Positions 1-7,537 of a DNA stretch of 16,085 bases are shown here, piece after piece. Made by a program: the position numbers and the translations under genes. Origin of the DNA: Candidatus Hydrogenedentes bacterium CG07_land_8_20_14_0_80_42_17. GTDB lineage: Bacteria > UBA8481. The notes under the pieces were generated by a model. It ran no database searches, was not told where the DNA came from, and saw nothing but the letters and a program-made list of their open reading frames with translations. The stretch covers positions 1 through 16,085 of the forward strand of contig PEWQ01000077.1 of the NCBI GenBank assembly GCA_002780065.1. Direction: 5' to 3'. Positions within the stretch are counted from its first letter, which is position 1; every line of letters begins with the position of its first letter.

Positions 1-95
1 AGAACGTGTGAAATAATTGAAAAATGAAAATTGGAAAAATAAAATTTTCAATTTGCACTTTCCAATTTGCAATTTCAAATAAATAACATACCAGC
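1..95. repeat. Direct repeat copy A flanking the restriction-modification island
   Basis: AT-rich sequence that recurs in the same orientation at 3133-3221. The two copies agree apart from one substitution near the start (T9 versus C3141), a 7-nt deletion in copy B and a few changes near the end. It holds an internal inverted repeat, AAATTGGAAA with TTTCCAATTT. Because the match begins at base 1, the copy probably extends left of the window. It has no coding potential and looks like a dispersed non-coding repeat. Confidence 0.85.
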
Positions 96-110
96 AATCT
101 GTTAACATTA

Positions 111-262
111 AGAGATTGCTTCGCACCTTCGGTGCTCGAAATGACAGCAGGAAATTGTGTGGAGCGGTGCTTGCGATGAATTCGAACGGTAGCCGCAGGC
201 TTTAGCCTGCGTAAGCAACGCATGCTTATCCAGCACGCACGAGGGCGTCCATTGACGCGTTA
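111..262. repeat. Cluster of REP-like palindromes left of the island
   Basis: Three short palindromic units lie here. GCACC-TTC-GGTGC is at 123-135. CGCAGGC-TTTA-GCCTGCG (7-bp stem, 4-nt loop) is at 194-211. GCGTC-CATT-GACGC (5-bp stem, 4-nt loop) is at 245-258. The last is the reverse complement of the unit tandemly repeated at 15978-16048. A 13-mer, GCATGCTTATCCA, at 220-232 recurs at 16065-16077. The stretch CGGTAGCCGCAG at 188-199 recurs inverted near 9541-9553. The arrangement resembles REP-type dispersed elements; no gene is visible in 96-276. Confidence 0.7.
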
Positions 263-276
263 GATGAACCGCTTCG

Positions 277-930
277 CTATTGGTTGTTGAATGAATTGAT
301 TAGCTCGAAGTCATCTTCCGCAATACCCAAATCTTCGCGGAGCAGTTCTTCTTCAGACTTGATGCGAGTCCCGCGCGGTTTCCCCTTCTTCGACGACTTC
401 ATTTCCGGAAAGGTGCCGAACCTCGCCTTGTGAGTAAGAATCTCAGCCAATCTATCTTCATCTTCGGAGACAATGAAGTAAGGCGCCATGCTTGATGCGA
501 GTGAATTTGACACCGGATTTCGAGAACTGATAACAATGAGTGAAAATAGCACATAGTTCTGGGCGGGGCGAAATGGTCGAATTTTGAACCACAGCGAGAA
601 CGGTCGATCTTTTGGATAATACCCAGGGATATGCGCCGCATCGCGTGGTTTTGTCCGCCGGGTCTCGACAATTTTTGCGTAGTGAGTTGTGAACCTCCCG
701 CGCGAACATTTTACCATGTAAAGCAGAGGGGCAGAACGTGATTTGCTTCGCCGATTCAGGTCTTCGATAAGAGTATGCGAAAGCGTCTTGTAGCCAAGCT
801 TTCCTAACCACACGTATCCAGATTTTCGCGCAATTTCGTTATGTGATTTGATAGTATCTGCCGTACCAGCAAAATTGTCCGCATATCGCAAGACGATATG
901 AATAGGCCGATCACGATCTACACGAATCAT
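277..930 (-). CDS. Unrecognised protein encoded downstream of the EcoRV-type endonuclease
   Basis: A 217-residue protein, third gene of the restriction-modification set, starting 30 bp after the endonuclease stop. I do not recognise the family with confidence. There is no signal peptide or membrane segment. The first ~170 residues alternate short hydrophobic and basic stretches (GYVWLGKLGY, PFSLWFKI, MAPYFIV), which suggests a small beta-rich domain. The tail is charged (KSSKKGKPRGTR, then an acidic EEELLREDLG). A PUA/EVE-like nucleic-acid reader or an accessory factor of the restriction system would fit, but that is inference only. The ATG at 930 has no strong ribosome-binding site, only GAG at suitable spacing. 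The frame is open back to the endonuclease TAG, so translation may depend on the gene upstream. It ends in TAG. Confidence 0.7.
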   Translation of the reverse strand: MIRVDRDRPIHIVLRYADNFAGTADTIKSHNEIARKSGYVWLGKLGYKTLSHTLIEDLNRRSKSRSAPLLYMVKCSRGRFTTHYAKIVETRRTKPRDAAHIPGYYPKDRPFSLWFKIRPFRPAQNYVLFSLIVISSRNPVSNSLASSMAPYFIVSEDEDRLAEILTHKARFGTFPEMKSSKKGKPRGTRIKSEEELLREDLGIAEDDFELINSFNNQ

Positions 931-960
931 GTTAAAATACTCGACGGTGAGTGCATACAG

Positions 961-1749
961 CTACTTTTGCCCCCTGGCCTTCCACCGCGCATAGTCTGAC
1001 AAATTCTTATAGGGCGGCTTTGATTCGATAGCTCGTGCCATATCAATCGTCAAATAGTTCATCCAATAGTCATCAAATACTTCTTCTCCAAGAGTAGAAA
1101 AGGAGCCTCGCCCGTTAAGCAAGTCGTCAACATTCTGAACAGACCCGATATTTTTTGTGTTTCCGCTTCCTGGGCGATCTATTGCAATTCGCCATTTATC
1201 CTGCACAAGGAACTGAAATTGTCGGACGACCGAGGCGATACTAGACAACTCGCTCAGCTTGTACACCCGCCGCTCGTCGTTAACCTCATCAAGGCGACTG
1301 TAGATAACGCCCAGAACCAGGTTCGCAGAGTATTGGCCGTACGGAAAAGTTACATTTTTGGTCGATTCGCGCTCCCGAAAATATCCAGTGAATGCACCGA
1401 GTGTAAATCCGTTTACAGTTGTAGCTGACGTCCGATATGTACTCTTGAGGTCAACCGCGATTTTTGCTCCATCGCCGGCTATGAATGAAATATCCGGATA
1501 ATGATTTTGATGTTCGCTAAGCACCATCTTGTAACCGTGTGTCTTGGCGAAGTGGCAGACTGTCGGAAATATCATTAGCTCGATGATTTTGGACACGACC
1601 TTTGTGTCGCAGGAAATTGTATAGATGTTCTGAAATACGTCTATGAAGCCCTTTACCGTCCATTCGCCATCAGGCGTCGCAAGGGTTTTCATGAATTCAG
1701 CGAAATACTTACGCAGATCTTCCTTGAATTTCTCTGTGGCTGCGCTCAT
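961..1749 (-). CDS. EcoRV-type type II restriction endonuclease (predicted GATATC)
   Basis: This 262-residue protein resembles R.EcoRV (about 245 residues) over its whole length. The shared core runs from SCDTKVVSKIIEL through QNHYPD, KIAVDLKSTY, FTLGAFTGY, QDKWRIA and GSGNTKNIGS to YARWKARGQK at the C terminus. The PD...DxK nuclease site is intact: D86 (in HYPD), D100 and K102 (in VDLK), with E57 at the place of EcoRV E45. The recognition-loop stretch GSGNT-NIGS matches EcoRV, whose loop reads the outer bases of its site, so the likely target is GATATC with blunt cutting (inference). The ATG follows the methyltransferase TAG with no gap. GGAAGGA about 8 nt upstream, inside the methyltransferase gene, is a good ribosome-binding site. 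It ends in TAG. Confidence 0.93.
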   Translation of the reverse strand: MSAATEKFKEDLRKYFAEFMKTLATPDGEWTVKGFIDVFQNIYTISCDTKVVSKIIELMIFPTVCHFAKTHGYKMVLSEHQNHYPDISFIAGDGAKIAVDLKSTYRTSATTVNGFTLGAFTGYFRERESTKNVTFPYGQYSANLVLGVIYSRLDEVNDERRVYKLSELSSIASVVRQFQFLVQDKWRIAIDRPGSGNTKNIGSVQNVDDLLNGRGSFSTLGEEVFDDYWMNYLTIDMARAIESKPPYKNLSDYARWKARGQK

Positions 1750-2829
1750 CTATTGATTCCTTCCGATGAATAGCACTTCATCACTACTTCCATTCGTAGA
1801 CAATACATATTTGTAACCCTTTCGATAGTGAACATCTACTTGGGCGTATAATTCCGACAGCATCGCTCGCAACGACTCGATGGACGGTATCCCGTCGCTC
1901 CTATATGAAACTGCGAGGGTCGAGTGCCTGAAGCGCTCAAATAGCGCTTTGAAGGCTCTCTCAATAGCACTGGCATTCGACCACGCGTTGCGCTCTCTGC
2001 GCAGTTTGCGATGCTTTGATGTCCGGTCAATCAACGAATCCCATGTATCATATTCACAGAGTCCCTCCAGAAAATGGTAAAACTCCCTGTAGTCCACACC
2101 GGTTTTCTTTGACGAAATATATGGTGTGTCGACGTATATGAGATCGTAATCACCAATAACGTTTATTGCGTCCATATTAAGAACCTTGTTATCCCGCCCG
2201 TTGTCAAACACCGCAACATTAGCCTCTCGAACAAATTGCCGAAACCATTCGTGAAATGGCCGGTCCCAGGTTGCCTTGTTGCCAAAACTGCGCTCAACCT
2301 CCGCAGTGCGAATATATAGGTTGCACCGATGAAACAGGTTGTAAGGCCTCTTGATAGTGCACGACTGCGCAAGAGCGAAGAACGCAATGGCCTGCTTGTA
2401 GGGATTTTCCATAGCACGAATATTCTGGATGACGGTATCAATCCATCGATTCTCATCATCCAAAAAGTAGATGCCGGAAAAGTTCGATTCGACGACCGAT
2501 GAATATTTGATCTTCCGATGGCGCGTCAGAAGGTAATCGACATCATCCTCAGATAGCGTCACATCTCGATTTTCGATTAGCGCACGCGCATAAACGGCGT
2601 TGAACTTGAGAAGGTCGTTATACGTTACGCATTTTCCCTCTTGCTTCAAGCGATAGGCGATTGCACCCGTTCCACCGAAAGCGTCTAGGCAGCTATCGAA
2701 TTCGATTTCCCTCAGGACGTCCCAAATCCAATCCGCAAGCTTAGCCTTGCTCCCTTGGTATCGAGTTGACGGGAATTCCCTCGTCAAGTCCGGGAAAAGT
2801 GACAGTGCTTGAGCGACGCTTCTAACCAT
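1750..2829 (-). CDS. D12-class N6-adenine DNA methyltransferase, partner of the EcoRV-type nuclease
   Basis: 359 residues. It is expected to methylate adenine in the site cut by the adjacent nuclease and so protect the host. Motif X (RYQGSK, residues 23-28) is followed by SAM-binding motif I (DAFGGTG, 49-55), the order of the alpha/D12 group. Catalytic motif IV reads DTPY (234-237) where the usual motif is DPPY. A central insert of about 110 residues separates motif I from motif IV and probably includes the target-recognition domain. The C terminus is complete (KGYKYVLSTNG). The ATG at 2829 has GAGG about 12 nt upstream, a rather wide spacing. It is the first gene of the island and leads straight into the endonuclease (TAG then ATG). 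No separate controller (C) protein is visible upstream. Confidence 0.9.
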   Translation of the reverse strand: MVRSVAQALSLFPDLTREFPSTRYQGSKAKLADWIWDVLREIEFDSCLDAFGGTGAIAYRLKQEGKCVTYNDLLKFNAVYARALIENRDVTLSEDDVDYLLTRHRKIKYSSVVESNFSGIYFLDDENRWIDTVIQNIRAMENPYKQAIAFFALAQSCTIKRPYNLFHRCNLYIRTAEVERSFGNKATWDRPFHEWFRQFVREANVAVFDNGRDNKVLNMDAINVIGDYDLIYVDTPYISSKKTGVDYREFYHFLEGLCEYDTWDSLIDRTSKHRKLRRERNAWSNASAIERAFKALFERFRHSTLAVSYRSDGIPSIESLRAMLSELYAQVDVHYRKGYKYVLSTNGSSDEVLFIGRNQ

Positions 2830-3132
2830 AATTTGATTCTACCTCATTGCCGGCCTTCAAGACAGGCATTTCTTGCGGGAAGTATCGTCGTCGGTAGAGT
2901 TCGTGCAACGCGCCGATGGCCGGCCACATGCTCCTGCGGGGCATGTGGCGCAACTTGCGAATCGTCACGGCGATTGCTGAGGCTGATTGCTCACAATGCC
3001 GTGTGATACTGTGTTGCTGATGAATCGTTATCACCCATTTTCGTTCAGCAATCGCCGCGCCAATCCGCAAGTTCGGACATCGCGTTCGTAGCGTGCGTGC
3101 CTCCAGATGAAATGTAATATTCTTTCTCCCAA
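2830..3132. repeat. Non-coding leader of the island with nested inverted repeats
   Basis: No credible gene lies here. A perfect 9-bp stem, GCCACATGC/GCATGTGGC, with a 9-nt loop spans 2923-2949. A larger inverted repeat pairs 2953-2980 with 3045-3072 (24 of 28 positions), giving a cruciform-sized element with a ~64-nt centre. The centre carries TCACGGCGATTG and CAATGCCGTGTGA, another near-palindrome of REP type. The promoter for the minus-strand island genes should be in this stretch, but no convincing -35/-10 pair was found. Confidence 0.65.
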
Positions 3133-3221
3133 AGAACGTGCGAAATAATTGAAAAATGAAAATTGGAAAAATAAAATTTTCAATTTGCACTTTCCAATTT
3201 CAAATATAGTAACATACCAGC
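3133..3221. repeat. Direct repeat copy B flanking the restriction-modification island
   Basis: Same orientation as copy A at 1-95, nearly identical from AGAACGTG to AACATACCAGC apart from a 7-nt deletion and a few substitutions. It carries the same internal AAATTGGAAA/TTTCCAATTT inverted repeat. With copy A it brackets about 3 kb that hold the methyltransferase, the endonuclease and the unknown protein. Confidence 0.85.
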
Positions 3222-3312
3222 TACCTATACACTGAGATTTTTTATCTATTTTTTTCTCTGTGCCTCCGGGCCTCAGTGGCTGCATTCCATATTGACTTGC
3301 ATGACTCCGGTT
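3222..3312. repeat. Short non-coding stretch with a degenerate dispersed repeat
   Basis: A T-rich run around 3238-3256 is followed by CTCTGTGCCTCCGGGCCTCA. It reads like a degenerate dispersed repeat and has no coding potential. It separates repeat copy B from the 3' end of the pilin-like gene. There is no good terminator hairpin next to the T-run. Confidence 0.4.
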
Positions 3313-3906
3313 CTAATATTGATTTGCTGTTTTTCCACCAAACATCATGACATTTTCGTCAATCCAAAGTGTTCCTGAAAGAGGCACATGGCCTGGAGGA
3401 TCACCACCGCACCAATTCCAACCGCCTTTACCGGCGGTATTGCCGTCATCAACACCTTGAACAGATCTGTTCGCATGCCACGAACCGTCAGCAGAACAAT
3501 AATCTAAGTGTGTATAACCCGGCTGGGGACCATCTCCAACCTCTTCCGGCCACTCGTCTTTTCTTCCCTCAATATACCAATGCTTAGGATGAGGCGAAGG
3601 GAACTGACAACCGATAACTACTCCATTTTCATCGTAATGAAAGAGCTGAATTATTTGAAATGGATATTCATTGTTGTTGCCGGGCATTGAATGATGATCA
3701 AGATAATACATATTTGATGCAGTTCTTAAAGATGTCAACCTTTGTACAGTTCGGCCTTGTCTTGCAGTTTCAAGAGCCTGCGACATCTTCGGCAAAAAAA
3801 TAGCCGCAAGCAATCCTATAATTGCAACAACAACAAGAAGTTCAATTAAAGTAAACCCTTGTTTTTTTGAAACTGCATTTTTATAGCAAAATGTAAGCGG
3901 TTTCAT
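3313..3906 (-). CDS. Type IV pilin-like / pseudopilin protein
   Basis: A 197-residue protein with a class III prepilin signal: a basic leader, then QG|FTLIELLVVVAIIG, with cleavage after G17, a methylatable Phe and Glu at mature position +5. A single hydrophobic helix follows (residues ~18-40). The amphipathic continuation (MSQALETARQGRTVQRLTSL) and a Gly/Trp/Cys-rich globular domain match small pilins or type II secretion pseudopilins. The C-terminal domain has several Cys and GWNWCGGDPPGH-type loops, and one N-x-S sequon (NRS). It should sit in the inner membrane and assemble into a fibre after prepilin peptidase processing. The gene is single, divergent from the STT3-like gene. The ATG at 3906 lacks a ribosome-binding site, but a promoter-like pair lies immediately upstream. 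Confidence 0.9.
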   Translation of the reverse strand: MKPLTFCYKNAVSKKQGFTLIELLVVVAIIGLLAAIFLPKMSQALETARQGRTVQRLTSLRTASNMYYLDHHSMPGNNNEYPFQIIQLFHYDENGVVIGCQFPSPHPKHWYIEGRKDEWPEEVGDGPQPGYTHLDYCSADGSWHANRSVQGVDDGNTAGKGGWNWCGGDPPGHVPLSGTLWIDENVMMFGGKTANQY

Positions 3907-3915
3907 AACGATTTA

Positions 3916-3944
3916 AGTATACCCTGACAATTATTGAAATTCAA
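3916..3944 (-). promoter_or_regulatory. Predicted sigma-70-type promoter of the pilin-like gene
   Basis: On the minus strand TTGAAT (3944-3939) is separated by 17 bp from TATACT (3921-3916). Only 9 bp lie between the -10 box and the ATG at 3906, so the transcript would have almost no leader. No Shine-Dalgarno sequence is present. Assignment is by consensus match only. Confidence 0.5.
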
Positions 3945-3984
3945 TACCCTTTTCCTGACACGAAAAATTATCTATTATTTCAGT

Positions 3985-5523
3985 GTGACTCAACTTAACT
4001 CAATAACAAGAGATAAATTCGATCTAAATCTCCATTTCGGATTTGTAATTGTTGTTGCCGTTATATCAAGACTGCTTCCGTTGTCGTCCTCTTTCTCTTT
4101 TCATGAGCTATCACTTATTGGCGGACCCGATGCATTCTATCATCTGAGGCGCGCAGAATTGCTTTCTGCAGGCAGTTCCGTAAATTTCGATGCTTGGACC
4201 AATTATCCTTGGGGAACTCATCTTCATTGGCCGGTTTTGTACAGTTGGATTCTAAGTTTTTTTATGTCTTTCGGTTCAGTTGCGCCCATCGCGTTTTTTC
4301 CCATTGCCTCATCAATTATCACAATTATTATTCTCAAAAGATGGACTGACGAATATAAATTTGGAAACCTTCTTCTTCTACTCATATCTTCTCTGCCTGC
4401 TTTTCTTTTTCCTACAGTGCTCGGAGCAATTGACCATCACTGTCTTGAACTTTTATTTCTAACTTTAGCTCTTTACAGCTCAACAATACAAAAACGCAAA
4501 GGAAACTTTTTACTTTTTATTGCTGTCGTTGCTTCTTTTTTGACAACAACAACATGGCCGATCGTGGCCGCATCTGGAGTCGGCACTCATATAATTAAAA
4601 ACAGTTCACGAAAAAAATCTGCCTTAACAATTTTATTTCTTATTTTTGCAATTCCCATTTTTGGATGGGATTATTTTAGAAATCCATGGCTTTTTGATAT
4701 CGAAGAAGCAAAGCCGTTGATAAACTCTTTCAGAGATTTATTTAAAGCAATAGTTGCTCTCTCGCCTGGATTTCTTTTTATTATTCCAGCATCAATCATT
4801 TGGTGGAAAGAAAAAGATAAGAGCAAGAATTCTGCTTTGCTTTCTTTGACTGCAATTGCTTTGCCTTTGGCTCTTCTTCAAAGAAGATTCATTCTCTATC
4901 TAGTTTTGCCGTCTGCATTTGCATTTGCGGATATTTTGAAAATTTCTTTTCGGAGATATCCGAAATGGCTGATAATTCTTTTTACTGTCATTTCAGTCAT
5001 GCCGGTAATTCGCGGCGTATCGGAAATTACTTCATGGCAAATGGATCCTTCTCCAATGTTAAGAAAATCATTGAACTTTCTTTCCAACCGAGGCATCGCG
5101 GGCGATTGGCATAATGCAATAAATACTCCGCAGTGGTGCGCAGTTGCGGAATGGGACCTTGGAAATCATATTCTTTTGCTGGGCAAAACTCCAGTCATGG
5201 CAAACGCATTTCACAATGCGCCTGAAGGGAGAGCCTGCGCTCATAGAATCCTTTACTCATCGGTTGCTGAGTCGAATAAAATTGCAGATGAAAATAAAGT
5301 AAGATATCTCTTTCTTACCGATCTCGTTTCAAACGGATACACATTTCACTACAAACCCAAAGATTCTCCGGAGACAATAAATACTCTTTACGGAAACTTG
5401 TATTTTTATGAAAACAAAAATTTAGGTTGGAGCATGGTTTATCATTCTTCCGAAACTTTCGAATTTGAAGGAAGAAGAATTCCTTTGCTTCAAATCTGGG
5501 AGAGAATTCATTTCAGCTCGTAA
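3985..5523 (+). CDS. STT3-like oligosaccharyltransferase homologue (GT-C membrane protein)
   Basis: About 512 residues from GTG 3985; a TTG at 3934 would add 17. It has many membrane helices and a soluble C-terminal part. The first loop contains GGPDAFYHLRRAE (Asp at ~49), like the D-x-x-YHLR signature of STT3/AglB/PglB, followed by NYPWGTHLHWPVLY, typical of the family. GAIDHH (D150-H152) and RRFILYLVLPSAFAF also fit. The C-terminal AEWDLGN (~389-394) stands where STT3 proteins carry WWDYG, which binds the acceptor sequon. STT3 enzymes transfer lipid-linked glycans to asparagine at the outer face of the membrane; here this is inferred. Its 3' end overlaps the convergent GT-C gene by 16 bp. 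A -10-like TATTAT lies 6 nt before the GTG. The acceptor might be the adjacent pilin. Confidence 0.8.
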   Translation: MTQLNSITRDKFDLNLHFGFVIVVAVISRLLPLSSSFSFHELSLIGGPDAFYHLRRAELLSAGSSVNFDAWTNYPWGTHLHWPVLYSWILSFFMSFGSVAPIAFFPIASSIITIIILKRWTDEYKFGNLLLLLISSLPAFLFPTVLGAIDHHCLELLFLTLALYSSTIQKRKGNFLLFIAVVASFLTTTTWPIVAASGVGTHIIKNSSRKKSALTILFLIFAIPIFGWDYFRNPWLFDIEEAKPLINSFRDLFKAIVALSPGFLFIIPASIIWWKEKDKSKNSALLSLTAIALPLALLQRRFILYLVLPSAFAFADILKISFRRYPKWLIILFTVISVMPVIRGVSEITSWQMDPSPMLRKSLNFLSNRGIAGDWHNAINTPQWCAVAEWDLGNHILLLGKTPVMANAFHNAPEGRACAHRILYSSVAESNKIADENKVRYLFLTDLVSNGYTFHYKPKDSPETINTLYGNLYFYENKNLGWSMVYHSSETFEFEGRRIPLLQIWERIHFSS

Positions 5524-7502
5524 AGATATACCTTTCTTTCATCGTCTTTAGCAATGAGCCATGCTTCTTCGCTTAGAAATGACTCGAATGCAATCCTGTC
5601 GATATCACATTCAGGCTGAGGCGCCAGACCGATATTTATCTTCGCCTTATACCAAGCCGGCGCATAAAGAAGATGAGTAATTTTTTCATGTTTAAGCCAT
5701 AAGCCGAATTGAAGCAAATTATGATTCTTTGCGTGAATAATTTTCAAAGCACGCGGAATCTCCTGATCGAGATCGAATACTGCCGACCTCCCAAGATGAA
5801 ACAAACGGTTTTCTCCGACTGAAAGAACTTTTGCGTCCATAGGTAAAAGTTCTTCTGCTTGTTTTATGATCTTATGAGAAGAGTTCCAGTTGTTCATGTA
5901 TTCAGTCTCATTTATTGAGCCTGCTAGAAAAAACAAAAAAGGCTGAGATACAAAAGAAATAATAATTGGCACGGATAGAGTTAGAATATTAGATAAAAGC
6001 AAACTCGCTACGAGTAAAATTCCGATACCTTTTTTTGCATCACGAAGAAGTATTTCGAGAGCTACTGCGCCAGTCGGCAGAATTATTCCAAAGACAGGCA
6101 GAGCAAAACGGAAGAGCCCTCCAGAAGCATAAGAATGACTGCCGCCGCCAGTGACAAGCCATAGTAAGATTCCAGTCATTGAGGCAAGAGCCGGAAAAAA
6201 GAGACTTGAGCTTTTTCTGATGTGAGGGATTAAAGAGAATGTTGCGACAAGCGCAAGCACTCCGAAAGGCCCGTCTATTCCCTGCTGAATAAAAGTAATG
6301 AACGAAGCGAAGATTCGAAATATCCGTTCGTAATACGGCGGACCGGCATAACCTAGAATTGATGAGAACAAATTTCCACCCTGAGGCAACAATTTATTGA
6401 ACCAGTACAAATTTGAAATGCACCACCATGAAAATGGTAAAATAAAGACAAATATTGAAACAACTATTTTTTTTATATTCAGGCGTTCTTTGTAAAATGC
6501 AAATAGAAGAAGAGGCAAGACGGCGTAAGCGGAAGTGATCTTGACTCCAATCGCACTGCCTAACAAAAAAGCAAGCTGCACAATCGAAAAATCTCGAATA
6601 AAGAAAGAAGCGAAAGCGACAGTCACTAATGCAAACGCAATCAAATCTGTTTTAGTATGAGCTGCAAGAATAATTGTCAAAGGGCATATCGCAAAAGCAG
6701 AAAGCGAAATTATTTTTGCTCTGACAGGAACGATATTTTCATCTGACCTGTTATTACGAGAGACCTCTTCCGCACAGCACATTCCGCTTATTGTTGCGGC
6801 TATCAAGAAAAAACCTGTAAGAATATTAGAAGCAATCCCACTCTTATCCAAAGCGGTTCCGAGCATAAGATAGATCTCGCCATTCTGCATATACTGATAA
6901 TAAACAGTTGAATCGAGAGGCATTATTTTTCCTCTTACAAGATATTGAAGACCAAGATTTAGATGGTATGCAAGAGCATCCATACCCGAGGGAATTACTA
7001 AGTTTGAAAGAAATGCCCAAAGCAACCCAACCGCGGAAATTATTACTAACACTTTTTCAATGTAACGAAGATTAATCCAAAAATTAACTGTTTCTAAAAA
7101 AATATTATTCGAAACTTTTTTTAAATAAAAGAATATGAAAATAAAATCGAGCGCAAAAATTACAACAGCAATTTCAATTGAAGTGAGAGGGAATATGCAG
7201 GTTGTTATCGGCAATAAAAAAGCTATTACCGCAAATCCAACTGCAAACGATTCAATAAAACTTTTATTTCTGAAAAAAAAACCTATTTGAACGGTGGCGG
7301 CAATTATCGCCAACGCAATTCCAATGCCCTTTAGAGCCTGACTCAGCCGCAGAGTCAGAAGATTGAAACTGAACTGCAAAGGTAAAAAATTTAGAGGCAT
7401 CATAGGCATAGTCTGGCGCAGAAGATCTAATAAAAGGCATAGAGATCCTGCAACCAACAAAATAGAAAGGCTAAAAGTAAAGAGATTTTTAGTTCGCGAC
7501 AT
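5508..7502 (-). CDS. Multi-spanning GT-C-type membrane protein, probable glycosyltransferase
   Basis: 664 residues with a dozen or more hydrophobic helices and a short soluble C-terminal part. Helix-loop PSGMDALAYHLNLGLQYL carries an acidic residue (D175) in an early external loop, as in dolichyl/polyprenyl-phosphate sugar-dependent GT-C enzymes. GGLFRFALPVFGIILP and the C-terminal soluble segment are also typical. The substrate cannot be read from the sequence. It starts 35 bp after the Flp-like pilin gene on the same strand, so the two may be co-transcribed. No clear ribosome-binding site precedes the ATG at 7502. Very AT-rich (one 60-bp line near 7081 has 8 G+C). It could equally be an uncharacterised O-antigen or mannosyltransferase-like protein. 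Confidence 0.7.
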   Translation of the reverse strand: MSRTKNLFTFSLSILLVAGSLCLLLDLLRQTMPMMPLNFLPLQFSFNLLTLRLSQALKGIGIALAIIAATVQIGFFFRNKSFIESFAVGFAVIAFLLPITTCIFPLTSIEIAVVIFALDFIFIFFYLKKVSNNIFLETVNFWINLRYIEKVLVIISAVGLLWAFLSNLVIPSGMDALAYHLNLGLQYLVRGKIMPLDSTVYYQYMQNGEIYLMLGTALDKSGIASNILTGFFLIAATISGMCCAEEVSRNNRSDENIVPVRAKIISLSAFAICPLTIILAAHTKTDLIAFALVTVAFASFFIRDFSIVQLAFLLGSAIGVKITSAYAVLPLLLFAFYKERLNIKKIVVSIFVFILPFSWWCISNLYWFNKLLPQGGNLFSSILGYAGPPYYERIFRIFASFITFIQQGIDGPFGVLALVATFSLIPHIRKSSSLFFPALASMTGILLWLVTGGGSHSYASGGLFRFALPVFGIILPTGAVALEILLRDAKKGIGILLVASLLLSNILTLSVPIIISFVSQPFLFFLAGSINETEYMNNWNSSHKIIKQAEELLPMDAKVLSVGENRLFHLGRSAVFDLDQEIPRALKIIHAKNHNLLQFGLWLKHEKITHLLYAPAWYKAKINIGLAPQPECDIDRIAFESFLSEEAWLIAKDDERKVYLYELK

Positions 7503-7537
7503 TCAATTCATTGTTTTGGCAAATAATTTCAATAAAA

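Noticed and set aside
1219-1428. 69-codon plus-strand open frame inside the endonuclease gene
   Set aside because: Antisense shadow of a well-supported gene, without a ribosome-binding site.
2822-3190. 122-codon open frame on the minus strand overlapping the methyltransferase start
   Set aside because: It reads through the AT repeat and REP-like palindromes, giving a low-complexity start and basic nonsense-like middle. No known domain; repeat-derived shadow.
3031-3285. 84-codon minus-strand open frame
   Set aside because: It lies entirely in dispersed repeat sequence and shares the repeat's translation.
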